A stretch of 40,122 nucleotides of DNA, taken from contig CAKPLQ010000007.1 of the NCBI GenBank assembly GCA_934167685.1, positions 1 to 40,122 on the forward strand. Direction: 5' to 3'. The notes under the pieces are model-generated. The model was not told where the DNA came from. It ran no database searches and saw only the letters and a program-made list of their open reading frames with translations. This stretch comes from an uncultured Clostridia bacterium (GTDB lineage: Bacteria; Bacillota; Clostridia; TANB77; CAG-508). Positions 39,949 through 40,122 of the stretch are shown one piece after another. The position numbers and the translations under genes are program-made. The first letter of the stretch is position 1, and each line of letters starts with the position of its first letter.

Positions 39949-40015
39949 TGTAATATTTTTGTAACAAAAATGTAATATAAATGTAATACACATTTATGAC
40001 GAAATATTGTATAAT
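39949..40015 (+). promoter_or_regulatory. Pho-box-like array and -10 box of the unknown gene
   Basis: Four consecutive 11-bp units: TGTAATATTTT, TGTAACAAAAA, TGTAATATAAA, TGTAATACACA (39949-39992). A TATAAT box (40010-40015) follows 17 bp later with no -35 of its own, the usual layout for activators of the OmpR/PhoB class that replace the -35. A direct repeat TGACGAAAT (39997, 40021) flanks the -10. Confidence 0.6.
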
Positions 40016-40062
40016 AAATTTGACGAAATTTTATACAAAAAGTCAAAAAAACGGAGGATACA

Positions 40063-40122
40063 ATGAGCATCGAATCTGATTTAAGAAAAGATGGTATAAG
40101 AGTAGTAGACATACTTGATACA
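40063..40122 (+). CDS. Unknown protein, N-terminal 20 codons (runs off the window)
   Basis: ATG at 40063 has CGGAGG 6 nt upstream. The start reads MSIESDLRKDGIRVVDILDT. Too little is seen to assign a family. Confidence 0.7.
   Translation, partial: MSIESDLRKDGIRVVDILDT

Larger units (their letters stand above)
39720..40062. other. Divergent intergenic region of 343 bp
   Basis: It separates the metallophosphoesterase gene from a plus-strand gene and holds a promoter and two 15-bp repeats on the left, and four 11-bp repeats, a TATAAT box and a TGACGAAAT direct repeat on the right. No small gene is seen. Confidence 0.7.

Overview
The window is very A+T-rich, uses the standard code and strong AGGAGG-type ribosome binding sites, and has many textbook sigma-A promoters (TTGACA, 17 bp, TATAAT). 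Gene content (sigH, a PdaB-type sporulation deacetylase, trmFO, rarA, ruvA, an OLE-type RNA with its membrane partner) points to a spore-forming, anaerobic Clostridia-type Firmicute, probably gut-associated. The species cannot be named from the sequence. Most genes lie on the minus strand.

1-30048 is mostly ordinary chromosome. It starts with the first codons of rpsL, then a coiled-coil protein of unknown role, trmFO, a SWIM/SNF2 helicase, an HD-domain protein, cmk, a membrane-anchored phosphodiester glycosidase, sigH and murI. On the plus strand is a Cys-rich secretable-type domain protein. Then come two half-size TauE/SafE permease genes, rarA with divergent ruvA, and oapA with a ~522-nt structured RNA ahead of it (candidate OLE RNA). 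Next are tmk, a heptad-repeat protein, two hypotheticals, a Rieske-tailed oxidoreductase, an M18 aminopeptidase, tRNA-Arg(TCT), an E2-like acyltransferase homologue, a winged-helix protein, an S1 protein, rluB- and rluD-type pseudouridine synthases, a membrane glycosyltransferase-like protein, a tandem-OB SSB and a conserved hypothetical.

30049-38651 is the main discovery: an 8.6-kb skin-like element inserted in a sporulation polysaccharide deacetylase gene (pdaB type). The N-terminal 64 codons lie at 38649-38840 and the C-terminal part at 29479-30051. The element ends in 19-bp inverted arms with one mismatch and a shared CCA/TGG core. Joining host DNA across one core restores an in-frame 253-codon gene. 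A large serine recombinase sits next to one end, but two single-base insertions displace the segment with its catalytic serine, so the element looks locked unless the shifts are sequence errors or another recombinase acts in trans.

The element carries a tightly overlapping six-gene operon with a perfect promoter: radical SAM/SPASM enzyme, P-loop kinase, 69-aa protein, NUDIX hydrolase, ATP-grasp enzyme and a UDP-glucuronate-decarboxylase-like epimerase. It also carries a RepA_N-type winged-helix protein, a MazG-like pyrophosphohydrolase and a second NUDIX enzyme. Together they look like a small-molecule or peptide/nucleotide modification pathway of unknown product.

38652-40122 returns to chromosome: a metallophosphoesterase with a repeat-containing promoter, and on the plus strand the start of an unknown gene behind four 11-bp direct repeats resembling a PhoB/PhoP-type activator box.
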